Shown one piece after another: positions 27,692 through 40,524 of a DNA stretch of 64,000 nucleotides. Source of the stretch: Linyphia triangularis (taxonomy: Eukaryota; Arthropoda; Arachnida; Araneae; Linyphiidae); assembly GCA_963978545.1 (NCBI GenBank), contig OZ021723.1, positions 1 to 64,000 of the forward strand, given 5' to 3'. The first letter of the stretch is position 1. Every line of letters begins with the position of its first letter. The position numbers were made by a program, and so were the translations under genes. The notes below the pieces were generated by a model, which saw only the letters and a list, made by a program, of their open reading frames with translations, was not told the origin of the DNA and searched no databases.

Positions 27692-27835
27692 ACTTTTTAG
27701 TCGACGTTTTTATAGGCACGGTTGCGGAGCCGAGTAAGGGAGAACGAATGGCGATATGGGAGGGAGGAGCTTAGGATATACATTGAAAACACATACGAAT
27801 AACTTCATTCTGATTTCAGATCTTATAGTGCAAAC
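27692..27835. promoter_or_regulatory. H3/H1 promoter, H3 side facing element 2 (U4)
   Basis: The divergent promoter is intact, with TATAAAAA at 27714-27707 (minus). H1 on the right is served normally. On the left it would now drive element 2 instead of H3. Confidence 0.8.
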
Positions 27836-28438
27836 ATGTCTGAGGAAACTGCTACCGTTGCCGCAACTCCTGCAGCCGCCACGCCTAAGAAGTCGAAGGC
27901 AAAGACTGCAGCAAAAAAACCCAAAACTGCGCCTTCTCACCCTAAGGTGGCGGATATGGTAGTCGATGCCATCACCAATTTGAAGGAGAGGGGTGGTTCT
28001 TCTCTGCAAGCCATCAAGAAACACATTGGGGCCAACCACAAAGTTGATCTTGATCGTTTGACACCTTTCATCAAAAAGTACTTGAAAAGTGCTGTTGTCA
28101 GTGGATCACTTGTCCAAACAAAGGGAAAAGGTGCCACCGGTTCCTTCAAGTTGAGTGCTTCCGGCCAGAAAACCAAAAAACCAGTGAAAGAGGTAAAGAA
28201 AGTAGCTAAAAAAGAAACTGCTTCCCCTGCCAAAAAAGCCAAGTCTGCCAAAAAAACTGCAGCCAAACCAAAGGCTAAAGTGGAGAAAAAGAAAGCTGTC
28301 AAGAAGGCAACCCCTAAAAAGGCCGCCAAACCAAAGTCTCCTAAAAAGGCAGTTAAAGCAACAAAGCCAAAGGCACCCAAGGCTAAAAAACTAAAGACTC
28401 CTAAAAAGGCTGCACCCAAAAAGTCCGCAAAGAAGTAA
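27836..28438 (+). CDS. H1: Linker histone H1 (U4)
   Basis: Intact copy immediately beside the element-bearing promoter. Confidence 0.98.
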   Translation: MSEETATVAATPAAATPKKSKAKTAAKKPKTAPSHPKVADMVVDAITNLKERGGSSLQAIKKHIGANHKVDLDRLTPFIKKYLKSAVVSGSLVQTKGKGATGSFKLSASGQKTKKPVKEVKKVAKKETASPAKKAKSAKKTAAKPKAKVEKKKAVKKATPKKAAKPKSPKKAVKATKPKAPKAKKLKTPKKAAPKKSAKK

Positions 28439-29014
28439 ACCCCCTTTCTCTCAGAAAAAAAAAAAAAAGGCTCTTTTCAGAGCCAAAAAATTTTGGAATC
28501 AACTAACCTACTGCACAATACAACAGTATACAACTAGGAACTTTCAATGTTTATGTCAACAAACAAATTTGTTATGTAAACAAACAAATTTGTTATGTAA
28601 ACAAAATAGCACATGCTACATTACTTTTCATCATACATTTTCATAATAAGGCAGATTTGTCATATAACAAACAGTTTGCATCAGTTAGTTTATCAATAGT
28701 TCATGTGTGACAATGGGGAAAATTTTAAAAGCACAAAACAAACAAGCATTGTTATGTCTTATTATTGTTTTTTTTTTTAATCATTATGCATTGATTGTTG
28801 AAATGTGAGAATGAAAAATATATGGCAGTTGGGTAATATAATTAAATTGTTGAATTCAGCACTGTTGTACACATTTTTCTACTATATCACTGTGCTTACA
28901 TTTTTAATTGTTATGTTTTTATAGATGCCTTGTAACATGAATAATTTTTTGGCCCTGAAAAGGGCCTTTTTATGAGGATGGATGGGTGGGTGAATGAATG
29001 ACAAGTGAGAATTT

Positions 29015-29332
<318 letters not shown>

Positions 29333-29507
29333 TCAGAATATCAGAATGTCCCGAAATTTTTCCGTTTGGCCTTTTTATGCTCATTTTGGCAACGCCCCTC
29401 ACTTTTACACACCACCTCATTGGCCAGGCGAGACTCTTCGAAAGAGAGTATAAAAGACGACGTTGGACGAAATTTTTCAATTCATTCTTTGACCGAGATT
29501 GCATATC

Positions 29508-29882
29508 ATGCCACCCCAGGCTTCAGGAAAGGCTGTTAAAAAGGCGGGAAAAGCCCAAAAGGCTGTCCGTGCCGGTGACAAAAAGAAGAGGAAGAAGCGC
29601 AGGAAGGAATCCTTTGCAATTTACATTTACAAAGTTCTTAAGCAAGTTCATCCCGACACTGGCATTTCCAGCAAAGCCATGTCTATCATGAACTCTTTCG
29701 TCAACGACATCTTTGAAAGAATCGCTGCTGAATCTTCCCGTCTCGCTCACTACAACAAGCGAAGCACAATCACCAGTCGGGAAATTCAGACTGCTGTGCG
29801 ACTTCTTTTGCCTGGTGAGTTGGCCAAACACGCTGTGTCTGAAGGCACCAAGGCCGTCACCAAATACACCAGCTCCAAGTAA
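29508..29882 (+). CDS. H2B: Histone H2B (U5)
   Basis: Intact copy. Confidence 0.99.
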   Translation: MPPQASGKAVKKAGKAQKAVRAGDKKKRKKRRKESFAIYIYKVLKQVHPDTGISSKAMSIMNSFVNDIFERIAAESSRLAHYNKRSTITSREIQTAVRLLLPGELAKHAVSEGTKAVTKYTSSK

Positions 29883-31035
29883 ATCACATCATTTCCATCA
29901 AAAGGCCCTTTTCAGGGCCAAAAAATCGCTATCCAAACACAAATGAACAAAAAGATATTAATATGGCAACCTTACAAGTCCAAATTAAAAGTGGTGTTAT
30001 TTTCAACAATTTATGTAAAGTTACAACAATGCTGAGCAACTATTTCTAACAATGTGTGGGGGTATAATATATAAATGCACAGTAAACTAATTTATAACAA
30101 TGCTGAATAGGAAAAGAGTGGCGACTCATAATAATGTGTTGTGGTAAACAATGAATAAAAAAGAAAGCTCAAATAATGTATTACATTTCAACAGTGATAG
30201 AACAGTACAATGAATGCTTCTCATACAGAATACTAATAGATACGTAATGATAACACTGTGTTGGAGCATTTCCCGAGAACACCATGCATAGCAAAGAATG
30301 TTTGCAATTACAGTAATTATAAAAAACTTACTTTCGGATTCTTGTGATGCTTTATTTTGGGCACTTGTCAAGTAGAGTCCTGCGGGGATGAAAACAAATC
30401 AATTCAATGCAATACACGATTAATGCGAAAATAAAAAGTAAGTGGTAATTAAATATATGTAGGTATGTATATGTAATAGAATGTAATCCTTTTTTAGAAC
30501 CGACAGTTAAATTAATTCCTCTTTCCAAAGCACAAAACCCTCTTTAATCAATTCATTCAACAACTTATTTAGGATAACTTCCCACGCCAATTTAATGTGT
30601 GAGATCTTTGCTGAGTCAGCATTCTTGTTTTGTATCCCATAATTAGTATTCCGTTCTGGCGCCAACATACTTGCCTTCTCACTACAATGTTTATAAATTA
30701 CATTTGCTGAATCAGTGATTCCCACGATTTTTAACGACGCTGTTCTCTGTTCGACATTACTATGTATGACATTCCATCTCCTATCATGTAGTAGTTTAGA
30801 CGTAACTTTAGCGCGATCTCTCTCTCTCTCCGGGTTTAACTTTGATCTATGGTTTATATCTTAATAAATGTTTTATATTGTTAAAAATTGACTCTTCACT
30901 ACAGTTCCACGACCATGCTGCAATAACCTTGATTAAAATGGATTAATTCATTACATAAGTCGACAGGATAATCTTTTAAAGTGTTAATTCATTACATATA
31001 TATGTATATATTTAAAAAAAAAAGAAAAAAAGAAT

Positions 31036-31153
31036 GCCAACGGCACGCGGTGTTCCCAGGTGGTCACCCTCCCAAGTACTGACCGCGCCCGATGATGCTT
31101 GACTTCGGTGATCGAACGAGAACCGGTATGTTCATCATGGTATGGCCGTTGAC
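31036..31153 (-). rRNA. 5S rRNA: 5S ribosomal RNA (U5)
   Basis: Complete copy. The microsatellite beside it has 31 CA, as in U1 and U6. Confidence 0.96.
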
Positions 31154-31331
31154 AATTGTTCTACCTATAATAAAGTTCTGTTGCTATATTAATAATATCA
31201 CACAGATACATGTCAGATATCACTCTAAAGTGGCAGTGTTTTGCACTAAAGATACACCCCACTAGCTAGACAATAGATACACAGCACTAGCATATATTTC
31301 CCAAGTTGTACTACCCCTCCCCCCCCCATCT

Positions 31332-31396
<65 letters not shown>

Positions 31397-31590
31397 TAAA
31401 CAAAACAATTACTGCTCATTTCTGTTATTACTTCTTATTTTAAAATCATAACAAAGGACCGTTTTGGATTTAACCCCCGAAATCCAAATTCCCAAGCAGA
31501 CGAACGGCGTCTCCTGATTGGTCGGTTGGGGGTCGACTCTACTAGCCTATATAACCACGCGTTAGAAAATTTTTGACATCATTTCTTTGA

Positions 31591-31992
<402 letters not shown>

Positions 31993-32401
31993 GCTCCATT
32001 CCCCATTAACAACACACAAAAAGGCCCTTCTCAGGGCCAAAACATATTTACACAAAAGATTCATCTATTCTCTTCATTCACTTGCATTCTAAAATTTGAT
32101 AACAGCACTTCAATGAAATCTGAACAATATTTATTCGCCAAACTCCGATTCAAAAGGACACAAACAAAATAAACTCTTTCCCCGTGGTGGCGCCCTCTGT
32201 GATTCACAAAAACAACATTCTTGGGCACAACAGTATTCTTACAACTCTCGATTAATATTAATAGATGTATAATGGAGTAAAGAAATGATACTGGGTATAA
32301 AACTAAGCTAGAGTTTTAAAAAAAGTCAGTAAATGAAGTGAGGCACGTCATTTTTTGGCCCTTAAAAGGGCCTTTTTATGAGTAAGGGGATTTTTGTGTG
32401 T

Positions 32402-32821
<420 letters not shown>

Positions 32822-32947
32822 TTATAGGCACGGTTGCGGAGCCGAGTAAGGGAGAACGAATGGCGATATGGGAGGGAGGAGCTTAGGATATACATTGAAA
32901 ACACATACGAATAACTTCATTCTGATTTCAGATCTTATAGTGCAAAC

Positions 32948-33550
32948 ATGTCTGAGGAAACTGCTACCGTTGCCGCAACTCCTGCAGCCGCCACGCCTAA
33001 GAAGTCGAAGGCAAAGACTGCAGCAAAAAAACCCAAAACTGCGCCTTCTCACCCTAAGGTGGCGGATATGGTAGTCGATGCCATCACCAATTTGAAGGAG
33101 AGGGGTGGTTCTTCTCTGCAAGCCATCAAGAAACACATTGGGGCCAACCACAAAGTTGATCTTGATCGTTTGACACCTTTCATCAAAAAGTACTTGAAAA
33201 GTGCTGTTGTCAGTGGATCACTTGTCCAAACAAAGGGAAAAGGTGCCACCGGTTCCTTCAAGTTGAGTGCTTCCGGCCAGAAAACCAAAAAACCAGTGAA
33301 AGAGGTAAAGAAAGTAGCTAAAAAAGAAACTGCTTCCCCTGCCAAAAAAGCCAAGTCTGCCAAAAAAACTGCAGCCAAACCAAAGGCTAAAGTGGAGAAA
33401 AAGAAAGCTGTCAAGAAGGCAACCCCTAAAAAGGCCGCCAAACCAAAGTCTCCTAAAAAGGCAGTTAAAGCAACAAAGCCAAAGGCACCCAAGGCTAAAA
33501 AACTAAAGACTCCTAAAAAGGCTGCACCCAAAAAGTCCGCAAAGAAGTAA
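32948..33550 (+). CDS. H1: Linker histone H1 (U5)
   Basis: Intact copy. Confidence 0.98.
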   Translation: MSEETATVAATPAAATPKKSKAKTAAKKPKTAPSHPKVADMVVDAITNLKERGGSSLQAIKKHIGANHKVDLDRLTPFIKKYLKSAVVSGSLVQTKGKGATGSFKLSASGQKTKKPVKEVKKVAKKETASPAKKAKSAKKTAAKPKAKVEKKKAVKKATPKKAAKPKSPKKAVKATKPKAPKAKKLKTPKKAAPKKSAKK

Positions 33551-34126
33551 ACCCCCTTTCTCTCAGAAAAAAAAAAAAAAGGCTCTTTTCAGAGCCAAAA
33601 AATTTTGGAATCAACTAACCTACTGCACAATACAACAGTATACAACTAGGAACTTTCAATGTTTATGTCAACAAACAAATTTGTTATGTAAACAAACAAA
33701 TTTGTTATGTAAACAAAATAGCACATGCTACATTACTTTTCATCATACATTTTCATAATAAGGCAGATTTGTCATATAACAAACAGTTTGCATCAGTTAG
33801 TTTATCAATAGTTCATGTGTGACAATGGGGAAAATTTTAAAAGCACAAAACAAACAAGCATTGTTATGTCTTATTATTGTTTTTTTTTTTAATCATTATG
33901 CATTGATTGTTGAAATGTGAGAATGAAAAATATATGGCAGTTGGGTAATATAATTAAATTGTTGAATTCAGCACTGTTGTACACATTTTTCTACTATATC
34001 ACTGTGCTTACATTTTTAATTGTTATGTTTTTATAGATGCCTTGTAACATGAATAATTTTTTGGCCCTGAAAAGGGCCTTTTTATGAGGATGGATGGGTG
34101 GGTGAATGAATGACAAGTGAGAATTT

Positions 34127-34444
<318 letters not shown>

Positions 34445-34457
34445 TCAGAATATCAGA

Positions 34458-34469
34458 ATGTCCCGAAAT
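34458..34469 (-). repeat. Target-site duplication, 3' copy (element 3)
   Basis: Sense (minus) ATTTCGGGACAT, matching 41005-41016; single in other units (967-978). Confidence 0.95.
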
Positions 34470-34490
34470 CTTAATCTTAATCTTAAATAT
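34470..34490 (-). repeat. Tandem ATTAAG 3' end of element 3
   Basis: The sense strand ends in about three units (TTTAAG ATTAAG ATTAAG) instead of poly(A). Short 3' tandem repeats are common in non-LTR elements and arise by template slippage during priming. Confidence 0.8.
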
Positions 34491-34695
34491 ACATTTTATT
34501 AGCGGGGTGACGGCCCTAAGGCACTATACCCCTTCGTCTAGTTGGTTACATGAGGTGAGTTACATCGAGTTGGTACAAAATAAAACTTAACAAAACAAAA
34601 AACTTAACAGGCAAGATGGTGAATCAGTAGAAGACAGGCACTTCCAGTACATATCTGGGTAGTAGAAGAAAATCTTGGTTGAGCATAAATAAGGA

Positions 34696-35150
34696 GGGGA
34701 TACATGGTAAACAGGTAAAATCTATAGTAATTGATAAATAGCGAATATGGATTTCTGGGTTATGATACTGAGATGGGGAGAGGGTACATAGTGAAAGCAG
34801 GTAAAATCTAAAATTAATGAACAAAAATGGATGAGCAATAACAGTCTTGGTTATAAATGTCATTAACAAGGGGAATACACCATGAGCAGGGTAAGATCTA
34901 AAGAGTTTAACAAAATTTGATAAATATGTGAGCAGGAAATTTCAATTGATGAAATATTGGGGTGGGGGATACGCAATAAAAATTTGGTATAATCTGAATA
35001 TATCAATGAAGAGGGGAATACACAGTGAGACAGGGTAGTTTCTACAAGGATGAACAGAAAAGGATAAATGCATAAATATGGCACTTTTCAAAGTAACGAA
35101 ACAGTAATGAGGGGGGGGGGGGATACACAGTGAAAAACAGGTATAATCTA
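34696..35150 (-). repeat. Degenerate repeats in the element 3 3' UTR
   Basis: On the plus strand about six diverged copies of a ~30-bp motif like GGGGATACACAGTGAA plus CAGGTAAAATCTA start near 34696, 34780, 34868, 34964, 35012 and 35110, spaced 44-99 bp. A second, 124-bp direct repeat starts with GCACAGAGAGTTCAGT near 35375 and 35499. Confidence 0.65.
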
Positions 35151-35603
35151 TAAAAGTGAATAAAACATACTTTCATGCAAAATTAGAGAAAGTAAAAAAT
35201 GGCATAAATTGTGGGGAGAATGCACATTCAGGTCGGGGGAGTATAAGGCACGGTGAGAACAGGTGAAGCATAAATGAGAGACAAGATAATGAGTATATAT
35301 AAGATGAGATGAACATTGCATAATAATGTGAAATGAGAGTGACTTCGACGATTCCAGGTGATCAATACTTGTTGGGCACAGAGAGTTCAGTTTATAGATG
35401 CAGTTCAAAGTCAATAAAAGTCTATTGGAAAGTCAATTGAACGGTTTGCAGAAAGTTTATCTGAACACTAAATGTTATTTAAGTTCGTAGACTGTTTGTG
35501 CACAGAGAGTTCAGTGTCTATTGATGAGTTTCGTAGGGCAACGAAAGTCTATTGAGTCAATAGAAAAGTGCGTAAAAAGTTATCTGATACACAAAATGAT
35601 GTT

Positions 35604-38336
35604 TTAGGCTGGCAGACGGTTGCGTTGAACGCTCTCGGAGAGGACCATGTCCGAGAGTGCAAAGGCTGCGTAGGGTCTAATGGTTTGATCTCCTGGAATC
35701 AGTTCGTAGTCAAGATTGGCCTGGATGATGGATTGGTCACTGGTGGCACTGATGAAGAAGGAACTGTTGAGGTTGTAGAGGTGGAGTGCAATGGGCTCTA
35801 TGTCAAGGTCTCGATGGATGAGGCGATTCCTGACGAAGGGTGCCGCGTTCACGATCTGTCTAAGTATTCGATTTTGGAAGACTTGGAGGCGGTGGACACC
35901 CCTGCTGTTGATGGTGGCCCAGGCTGGGGAGGCATATGTGAGGATGGGGCGAACTGCACTGAGGTACAGTCTTCGCTTGAGGTTAAGTGGAAGATTGGAC
36001 TTTCTTCCGATCAACGGACGGAGCTTGGCAGCAACGGAATTTCCTTTCCTGATTGCCTCTTTGATGTGAGAGCACCAGTTGAGCTTGTGGTCGAGGACGA
36101 CCCCAAGGTATTTGGCTTTCTCGACGATGGGAATGGTTTCATCAAAGAGGAGGACTTGTTCGTTCACTGGACGAAGTTGGTGTCTGGATTTAATCAGGAG
36201 GATTTGAGATTTGCTTCCGTTGATCGAAATCTTCCACTTAGCGCACCAATCTTCAATTTCTTGAGTTTTGTCTTGGAGTTTCCTCACAGCAATCTGGGGA
36301 CTTAGAGACCTGGTGATGATGGCCGTATCATCGGCATAGAACGCAGTGAGGGATCCAGCGTCTTGGGGGAAGGTAGGGAAGTCTGCCGTATAGAAGAGAT
36401 ATAGTATTGGACCAAGGATGCTGCCCTGGGGTACACCGGCCTCGATGTTCCTTGGTGTAGAGACGTCTTTCCCTATTCGAACCCTAAACGTTCTGTTCTT
36501 AAGATAGGTCCAGAGGAGGTGGATGAAGTCAGAGGGAATGTTGAGCTGAATAAGCTTGTAGACAAGACCTTTGTGGAAGACCCTGTCGAAGGCCTTTGCA
36601 ACGTCGAGCATGAGGACTGCCGAGCTTTCTTTCTTGTGCCTTGCCTCGCCAATGAATTCCATTATCCGGACAAGTTGCATGGTGGTGGACCTGTTCGCCA
36701 TGAATCCAAACTGCTCGGGTGGTATGTGGATAAGGTGTTGTTTGAATCTATTGTAAATCAGCCTTTCATAGATTTTAGCCAAACCTGAGAGGAGACTGAT
36801 AGGTCTGTAGCTGGAAGTCATGGCGTGGTCTTTGCCCGGCTTCTGGATGACGATGACAAGGGCTTCTTTCCAGATGTTTGGGAAGTAGCAATTCTGCAGA
36901 CTGGCATTGAAGATGTTGACCAGGGACTGGAGGGTGTTGTTGGGCAAAAGCTGGATCATCTTGTTAGAGATGGAGTCCATGCCTGGGGCTTTTCTGATTT
37001 TAAGCTTCTTGACAAGATAAGTTACCTCGTCAAGATTGGTGGTGGAAAGTGAATGGTTGATTGGAGTTGATCTTTTCCAGTCCCTAACAGTCTTGCAGAT
37101 TTGAAGCTCGAAGTCCTCATCGCAGGGTTCCTCATTTTCCCGAAATTGACGTTCGAATGAGTCGGCGAAGGCCTCCGCTTTCTCATCGTCAGCGTACACT
37201 AGACCTACCTCGCCATGAATAGGTCTGTTGATAACTGGTTCGCTTTTGAGGCATTTGGCCATGCGCCAAAGGGAGTTGTCTTGGAGATTGAGGGAATCAA
37301 TTCGCTCCTGCCAGCGAGCCTCCCGGTTGATTCTGGTATGTGCTTTTATGTTACGATTAAGCGTATTGATGTGCGGTTTGAATCTGGGATCTTGTGTACG
37401 ATGCCAGAGTTTCCTTAATCTATTACGGAGCTTGATTTCAGACCTGATGTTGGGGGGAAGTGTCATGTAGTCTTCTCTGCCTTTACAGGGTTGAGTGGTG
37501 GTGGCAGCATTGTGGGCATTAAGGATGGTTTCGTTAAGATAAGTGATGGAGTTGTCAATAGAGTTGGTGTCAGTGACTTGGTCAATAGTAGAGTGCTGTG
37601 TGTTAAGGTGGTTGCTGTAGAGATCCCAGTCCGTCTTAGTGATGGTGCTGATGGATTGGTCGATATGTTTTCCAATGATAGCGATGATGGGGTTGTGGTC
37701 TGAATCAAGCTCGTTGATAACATCTACATTGAAGTGAAGGGCTGTGTTGGTGATGAACACATCCAGAATATCCGGGAGGTAACCTTGAGAAGGAAAATGT
37801 GTGGGGCTGGTTGGGGCAATGATCCTGAGGTTTAAGTGGTTCAGTTGCTGGTAGAGCAGTTTGCCATTGGAGTTGGTGTTCCTGCAACCCCAACTGGAGT
37901 GTTTAGAGTTTAGATCACCACCTAGAATTACATCCTGATTGGGTGGGAATAGGGAGGCGAGGAGATCAGGTGGAATCTTGTTGTTGGGAGGGTTGTAGAT
38001 GGAGGTAATCCTGGTGGGCTTTCCTCTAATGGAGATGATGATTGAAGTTTCCTCCAGATTGTTACTGTTGCTGGAGCTGAAGAGAGAAGTTTGGAGTGAT
38101 CTTTTGGCAAGGATGGCTGTGCCTCCTCCTCTGTGGTGTAGTCTGTCCGTACGATAGGTGTGATAATTCGGAATTTTAACTTTATGGCATGGCTTGGAGT
38201 GGGTCTCTGAGATGAGGCAGATGTCTATATCCTCCTCGTCCAAGAAGTTACATAGCTCGGTTAATTTATTGTGTATGCTGTTTGCATTCCAGGCAATGAT
38301 GCGAAGGGGATTGAAGGTTCTGGTGTTATTTACCAT
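35604..38336 (-). CDS. Element 3 ORF2: endonuclease-reverse transcriptase
   Basis: 910 residues from ATG 38336, chosen because it overlaps the ORF1 stop in the compact ATGGTAAATAA; an ATG at 38414 in the same frame is the alternative. The APE endonuclease covers about residues 11-225: IIAWNANSI, SETHSKP, RGGGTAI, YNPPNN, GGDLNSKH, LPDILD and DSDHNP. The reverse transcriptase has RKAPGMDSI, SYRPISLL, GFMANRSTT, LDVAKAFDRV, GVPQGSILGP (about 633) and YADD (about 665). No RNase H. Its length is within one residue of element 2 ORF2. No inactivating change seen. Confidence 0.94.
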   Translation of the reverse strand: MVNNTRTFNPLRIIAWNANSIHNKLTELCNFLDEEDIDICLISETHSKPCHKVKIPNYHTYRTDRLHHRGGGTAILAKRSLQTSLFSSSNSNNLEETSIIISIRGKPTRITSIYNPPNNKIPPDLLASLFPPNQDVILGGDLNSKHSSWGCRNTNSNGKLLYQQLNHLNLRIIAPTSPTHFPSQGYLPDILDVFITNTALHFNVDVINELDSDHNPIIAIIGKHIDQSISTITKTDWDLYSNHLNTQHSTIDQVTDTNSIDNSITYLNETILNAHNAATTTQPCKGREDYMTLPPNIRSEIKLRNRLRKLWHRTQDPRFKPHINTLNRNIKAHTRINREARWQERIDSLNLQDNSLWRMAKCLKSEPVINRPIHGEVGLVYADDEKAEAFADSFERQFRENEEPCDEDFELQICKTVRDWKRSTPINHSLSTTNLDEVTYLVKKLKIRKAPGMDSISNKMIQLLPNNTLQSLVNIFNASLQNCYFPNIWKEALVIVIQKPGKDHAMTSSYRPISLLSGLAKIYERLIYNRFKQHLIHIPPEQFGFMANRSTTMQLVRIMEFIGEARHKKESSAVLMLDVAKAFDRVFHKGLVYKLIQLNIPSDFIHLLWTYLKNRTFRVRIGKDVSTPRNIEAGVPQGSILGPILYLFYTADFPTFPQDAGSLTAFYADDTAIITRSLSPQIAVRKLQDKTQEIEDWCAKWKISINGSKSQILLIKSRHQLRPVNEQVLLFDETIPIVEKAKYLGVVLDHKLNWCSHIKEAIRKGNSVAAKLRPLIGRKSNLPLNLKRRLYLSAVRPILTYASPAWATINSRGVHRLQVFQNRILRQIVNAAPFVRNRLIHRDLDIEPIALHLYNLNSSFFISATSDQSIIQANLDYELIPGDQTIRPYAAFALSDMVLSESVQRNRLPA

Positions 38337-40524
38337 GATGAGAAGCTGGTGGGAGTGACGGAGGGTTACAGATTGAAGTTTGGAAATTCTTGAGAAGGGA
38401 GATAAGGTCAGCATTCCTGGCCCAGTCTAGTAGCTCTTTCAGTTCACCTGCAACTGTTCTGGCTTCTGAAAGTGTAGATTGGAGATTTGCAACTTCCACA
38501 GGGGTTGGAGTAGACAGTGAAGGGGTGGTTGCTGGTGGGCTCCTTTGGGCCTCAGTGGCAGGTCTGGATTGTGCTGCGGCTCTGATGTCCCAGACGTTTT
38601 CAAGATTTGCCATCCTTGAGTTAACAAATACTCTGGTTTGAGGTTGAATAGGTTGAGGGGGTGGGTTTTCCACATTGATTGGGTCAATTGGGGATGGTCG
38701 TCGGTTTTGTAAAGTATTAAGTGGCCTCTTGTTGCAGCCAGTGTAGTTGGCAGTGTGAGGACCACCACAGTTTGCACATTTTGCCGGTTGATCTCGGGCT
38801 TTAGTGCAATCCTTAGTGAAGTGGTTGCCTGCACATTTTACGCATTTAGGGGCTCTTCTGCAACCAGATTGCGCGTGAAAAAAGGTCTGGCATCTGTGAC
38901 ATTGTGCCACTCCGCCACGACCTTTATAGGTCTCGACGGTGATGCGGAGGTTTAAGATATCCTTTAAGTTGTGAATTGATCTTGATTTTTCCGTTCTGGG
39001 GAGAGTAACCATGTATAGGGGCATCAGAATGGTTTGACCATCATTCCTCTTAGTGAGCTGGGTAACTTTTATGGGGGTATAATCTCTATCAAGTAAGGCA
39101 CTTGTGAGATCAGCAACATCCGTGGATTTAGGTAAAGATCTGATTACAACTTTGATCAGCTTATCATTAGGGAGGGTATAAGAGTGATAGGCGATTTGTT
39201 TGATCTCAAGAATGGCAGTGATCCTTCTGTGTTGTTGGTCATCAAGTGCTTTAATGTTGACTGAGTGCTCCCCAGTGACTTTGCCCTTGTATCCAATGAT
39301 GTTACTAGAAATGAGTAAGTCATCGATCTGCTTCCATGTGACCTTGTCATCAGTAATGATGATAGGAGTGCGGCACGCAGGGCGTTTCGGGCTTTGAAAC
39401 GGTTGTTCATCATCCGTGTCAGGGTCAGAGTGAGAGGGAGGCGGTCTATTAATGTGGTAAGATAGATGTGTGTCCGCAGAAGTGGATTGGATGGCATGAT
39501 CTGCTATTTGTACAGGAGGTGCGTGAGTAGTTGTCTGATTTACTATCTCATTAGTAGGATTGACAGGGGCTGCAACTCTATTTATGGGGCCTGTTTCAGT
39601 GGGGCCTGTTTCAATGGTTGAAACAGAGCCAATCGCCCTCTTGACTGACTCTGCTTGTGCAGTGAGAAAATCAGGAGAGTTAACCTTCTCCAAATTGGCA
39701 GAATAACTTAGAGGAATATGAGCGGGCTCGCATTGAACCATATCAAGGTTAGCAGAATGAGTGCTCCTGTTGCCAACAGGTGACATGGAAAGGGAGTTTT
39801 CTTGAGTATCAGAGGTGTTGAGAGCCAAAAGGGAGCCGCTAAAGGCTGGAGTGGCAGGTCTATTAAAGGAATTGGTACCTTCATTCGTATTATCACTACG
39901 CAAGGCATTAAAATTGCCCTGTGTATCTTTGGAATCAAAAGAAACATCGAAATTAAGCTTGTTCGACTGATTGCAGTCAAGAACCAGGTCATTGGCGGTG
40001 TGTCCAACCCTGCTCACTTCTGATTGGCTGTTGGGGATCTGGTCTGAAAGTCCACTGGGGGCGGAGCCAAGAGGAGTGGAAGTTGGATGTTGATCCTTTA
40101 AAGAGGGCGCTGCAGTCAAGGGACTGAAATTGCATTGTTTACAAAAGCGCTGTTTGTTTAAACGTTTGGATCTGGTGTTATATGTATAACAATTACACCT
40201 TGTCGCAGAATGATGTGCAACAGGGGGGGTCTTATCTCTGAGAAAAGACTCTTTCCTGTCGGAATTGATCTTGACACTTAGCGAACTGATTCTCTCAGGA
40301 GCATCACTGTCGCTATCTGTGGTGGAGTTTGAAGAAAAACTAGATTCCTCCTCAGTAAAATTGTCCTTTGTCTTACGTAGGGGACTAGGAATACAGTCTT
40401 TGATGCTTTGTCTGGTTTTGTCAAAGATGCATTGAGCAGCAGGGTCAACAACGATTTTAGAAAGTTCATCAACCATTGTCATCATGGTTTGGTAAATCTG
40501 GTTGAAAGACATTGCAGATTCCAT
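38326..40524 (-). CDS. Element 3 ORF1 (Gag-like)
   Basis: 732 residues from ATG 40524; a TTG 12 nt upstream was rejected. The long N-terminal ~440 residues are Ser/Thr/Asn-rich and low in complexity, with a short cysteine-containing stretch (CNCYTYNTRSK...FCKQCNF). A PRE_C2HC-like region (VVIRSLPKST...) and three zinc knuckles (CHRC..., CVKCAGNHFTKDC, CANCGGPHTANYTGC) follow at about residues 539-597. It binds element RNA. Considerably longer than the ORF1 of element 1. Confidence 0.88.
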   Translation of the reverse strand: MESAMSFNQIYQTMMTMVDELSKIVVDPAAQCIFDKTRQSIKDCIPSPLRKTKDNFTEEESSFSSNSTTDSDSDAPERISSLSVKINSDRKESFLRDKTPPVAHHSATRCNCYTYNTRSKRLNKQRFCKQCNFSPLTAAPSLKDQHPTSTPLGSAPSGLSDQIPNSQSEVSRVGHTANDLVLDCNQSNKLNFDVSFDSKDTQGNFNALRSDNTNEGTNSFNRPATPAFSGSLLALNTSDTQENSLSMSPVGNRSTHSANLDMVQCEPAHIPLSYSANLEKVNSPDFLTAQAESVKRAIGSVSTIETGPTETGPINRVAAPVNPTNEIVNQTTTHAPPVQIADHAIQSTSADTHLSYHINRPPPSHSDPDTDDEQPFQSPKRPACRTPIIITDDKVTWKQIDDLLISSNIIGYKGKVTGEHSVNIKALDDQQHRRITAILEIKQIAYHSYTLPNDKLIKVVIRSLPKSTDVADLTSALLDRDYTPIKVTQLTKRNDGQTILMPLYMVTLPRTEKSRSIHNLKDILNLRITVETYKGRGGVAQCHRCQTFFHAQSGCRRAPKCVKCAGNHFTKDCTKARDQPAKCANCGGPHTANYTGCNKRPLNTLQNRRPSPIDPINVENPPPQPIQPQTRVFVNSRMANLENVWDIRAAAQSRPATEAQRSPPATTPSLSTPTPVEVANLQSTLSEARTVAGELKELLDWARNADLISLLKNFQTSICNPPSLPPASHHGK

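Noticed and set aside
35568..36305. 245-codon plus-strand open frame
   Set aside because: It lies antisense to the reverse-transcriptase ORF2 of element 3 and has no recognisable motif; the minus-strand frame carries clear catalytic motifs.
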